Shown here: positions 62,211 through 64,000 of the stretch, in pieces
Layout: the number at the start of each line of letters is the position of its first letter
How positions within the stretch are numbered: position 1 is the stretch's first letter
NCBI RefSeq assembly: GCF_002939385.1
Contig: NZ_MULI01000023.1
Location: 32,971-96,970 of the forward strand
DNA: 64,000 nucleotides
DNA from: Streptomyces sp. MH60
GTDB taxonomy: Bacteria > Actinomycetota > Actinomycetes > Streptomycetales > Streptomycetaceae
Direction: 5' to 3'
Translations under genes and position numbers: made by a program
The notes under the pieces: model-generated
What the model was told of the DNA's origin: nothing
Seen by the model: the letters and a program-made list of their open reading frames with translations, nothing else
The model's database searches: none

Positions 62211-64000
62211 TCAGCCGCGGTTCAGCTCGAACCACACCACCTTGCCGGTGCTCAGCCGCGTCGCGCCCCAGCGCCGGGCCAGCCGGTTCACCAGGTACAG
62301 CCCGCGCCCGCCCTCGTCGGTGGCGCGCGCCTGCCGCAGCCGGGGCAGCTGCGGCACGTCGTCACCGACCTCGCAGCGCAGCACGTCCGTGCGCAGCAGC
62401 CGCAGGGTGACCGGTTTCGACGCGTAGCGCACCGCGTTGGTCACGACCTCGCTGACCAGCAGCTCCACGGCGTCCGTGAGGTCCTCCATGCCCCAGCGGG
62501 CGAGCGCCCGCCGGGCCAGGCGACGGGCACGGCCGGGGGCCGCGTCCTCGGGCTCCAGGAACCAGTACGCCACGTCGCTGGGCGCGATGCCGTCGAAGCG
62601 GGCGGCGAGCAGCGCGATGTCGTCGTCCCGGTCGCCCGGGCCGAGCATGTCGAGCACCTCGTCGCACAGGGCTTCCAGGGGCGGCGGATGGTCGGGACCG
62701 GTGAGCTGCGCGGTCGCCGCCAGCCGCTCCCGCAGCTGCTCTATGCCGGTCCACACGTCCCGCAGCCGGGACTCGACCAGCCCGTCCGTGTACAGGAGCA
62801 GCGTCGCACCGGCCGGCGCGTCCAGCTCCACGGCCTCGAAGTCCACGCCGCCCACGCCGATCGGGGCGCCGGCCGGCACCCGCAGCACCTCGGCGTGGCC
62901 GTCCATGTGCAGCAGCACCGGCGGCGGATGGCCGGCGTTGGCGACGGTGATGCGGTGCGAGACCGGGTCGTACACCGCGTACAGGCAGGTCGCCATGCGG
63001 TCGGTGCCGAGCCGCTGGGCCTGCTCGTCCAGGTGGTGGAGCACCTCCTGCGGCGGCAGGTCGAGCCCGGCCAGGGTCTGCGCCGTGGTCCGCAGTTGGC
63101 CCATGATGGCCGCCGAGGTCATGGAGTGGCCCATGACGTCCCCGACGACCAGCGCGACCCGGCTGCCGGGCAACGGGATGGCGTCGTACCAGTCGCCGCC
63201 GACCCGCGCGGTCTCGGCGGCCGGGAGGTAGCGGGAGGCCAGCCGTACGCCGGTGCAGCGCGGCAGGTTCTCCGGGAGCATCGTGCGCTGCAACTCGTCG
63301 GCGATGTACGCCTCACGCCCGTACAGCACCGCCTTGTCGATGCCGAGGGCGCTGTGCGTGGCGAGCTGCGCGGCCACCAGCAGGTCGTCGGCCTCGAAGG
63401 CGACGCGCTCCGGGCCGCGCAGGAAGAGCGCGGCGCCGATCACCCGGCGCCGGCCGCGCAGCGGGGCGAGGATCGCCCTGCGGCCGTCGGGCAGGGCGAA
63501 GTCGCGCTCCTCGCCCAGCAGTTCCGGCAGCGCGGCGCGGGCCGCGGGCGTGTCCGTGAACACCGGGCGCACCCCGCGCAGCACCTCGGCCAGCGCGCTG
63601 CCCGGCCGCACCTCGCACAGCTCGGCGCCGACCGTCTCCAGCTCGGACGGCTCCGGCTGGGCCGCGGGGGCGAAGCCGCCCTCGGTGTCCCGCTCGGCCG
63701 GTATGCGGTCGGTGCGCCGCAGCCGCAGCACCAGGGGGCCGGTGGGCCGCTCGTCGCCGACCGGCAGCGGCTCGCGCAGATAGACCAGGATGGCGTCCGC
63801 GAACGTGGGCACGGTGGCCCGGCACAGCCCCATCACGATCTCGTCGAGGTCCATGCCCCGGGCGATCCGCCGGGTCGCGGCGCCCACGAACCGCAGCCGG
63901 TCCCCGTCCCGCCGCATCGGCGTGGGCCGGCCGGGCGCGGTGGGCTGCCCGATACGCCGGTCGGGCGCGGTGGGCGCGCCACGGCGGCCCGGGCCCGCGG
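62211..64000 (-). CDS. SpoIIE-family phosphatase with GAF and HATPase domains (5' end cut by window)
   Basis: The frame is open to base 64000, so the N-terminus lies outside; the first in-window ATG ends at 63917. Visible order: GAF domain (about 20-190 from that ATG), PP2C/SpoIIE phosphatase with VGGDWYDAIPL, VVGDVMGHSM, and DDDIALLAARF, then a C-terminal HATPase_c anti-sigma-type kinase domain with EVVTNAVRYA and DEGGRGLYLVNRLA. Such proteins switch anti-sigma factor antagonists and so control alternative sigma factors. It faces the PBP gene across a strong terminator. Confidence 0.9.
   Translation of the reverse strand, partial: AGPGRRGAPTAPDRRIGQPTAPGRPTPMRRDGDRLRFVGAATRRIARGMDLDEIVMGLCRATVPTFADAILVYLREPLPVGDERPTGPLVLRLRRTDRIPAERDTEGGFAPAAQPEPSELETVGAELCEVRPGSALAEVLRGVRPVFTDTPAARAALPELLGEERDFALPDGRRAILAPLRGRRRVIGAALFLRGPERVAFEADDLLVAAQLATHSALGIDKAVLYGREAYIADELQRTMLPENLPRCTGVRLASRYLPAAETARVGGDWYDAIPLPGSRVALVVGDVMGHSMTSAAIMGQLRTTAQTLAGLDLPPQEVLHHLDEQAQRLGTDRMATCLYAVYDPVSHRITVANAGHPPPVLLHMDGHAEVLRVPAGAPIGVGGVDFEAVELDAPAGATLLLYTDGLVESRLRDVWTGIEQLRERLAATAQLTGPDHPPPLEALCDEVLDMLGPGDRDDDIALLAARFDGIAPSDVAYWFLEPEDAAPGRARRLARRALARWGMEDLTDAVELLVSEVVTNAVRYASKPVTLRLLRTDVLRCEVGDDVPQLPRLRQARATDEGGRGLYLVNRLARRWGATRLSTGKVVWFELNRG

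Overview
The window is chromosomal DNA of a Streptomyces or very close relative. The evidence is high GC, a strong preference for G or C at codon third positions, frequent GTG starts, one rare TTA codon, and typical streptomycete gene families: Tad pilus genes, WXG100-like proteins, DasR-type chitinase control, SpoIIE-type phosphatases and the oxyR/ahpCD locus. From memory, the order SLT-like protein, AI-2E transporter, ahpD, ahpC, oxyR ... PBP, SpoIIE phosphatase resembles S. coelicolor; this was not checked. No rRNA, tRNA, CRISPR array, insertion sequence or prophage was seen.

Left part (1-13.4 kb): a truncated NTPase runs off the left edge. A purine-catabolism block follows: xanthine dehydrogenase subunits and chaperone (xdhA, xdhB, xdhC, overlapping) plus a guanine deaminase. 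Next come a YyaL-type thioredoxin-fold protein, a Mut7-C protein, a hemolysin III/PAQR protein, GTP-dependent PEP carboxykinase and a tiny membrane protein.

13.5-28.2 kb: a small protein with its own operator-like palindrome and an alanine-type aminotransferase. A divergent D-amino-acid module comes next: N-acyl-D-amino-acid deacylase and D-serine-dehydratase-like enzyme on one side; PfkB kinase, IclR regulator, RidA and GntP permease on the other, with a perfect inverted repeat between. Then a hypothetical gene, an Nramp-like transporter, and a two-gene unit whose first protein carries an eCIS-loading-type N-terminus and a Cys-His-Asp papain-like core, the most novel candidate here. A DasR-type chitinase closes the block.

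28.4-38.4 kb: a Tad/Flp pilus locus (CpaB, TadZ, two TadE-like pseudopilins, TadA, TadB, TadC, Flp pilin, TadG-like) with two lipoproteins and an OmpA-domain protein. No prepilin peptidase is visible. 38.7-44.2 kb: DUF192 protein, lipoprotein, secreted protein, then a WXG100-like/putative type VII-secreted pair with two lower-GC partner genes, one with a TTA codon.

44.2-64 kb: LLM oxidoreductase, methyltransferase, HTH_42 protein, a 1-kb non-coding region with a probable 6C-type small RNA, PIN-PhoH ATPase, a structured leader before an SLT-like cell-wall hydrolase, AI-2E-type transporter, ahpC-ahpD divergent from oxyR, a PadR-ABC-FtsX operon, an SPFH/ribbon-helix-helix pair behind a perfect palindrome, a class A PBP, and a SpoIIE-type phosphatase with its start beyond the right edge.
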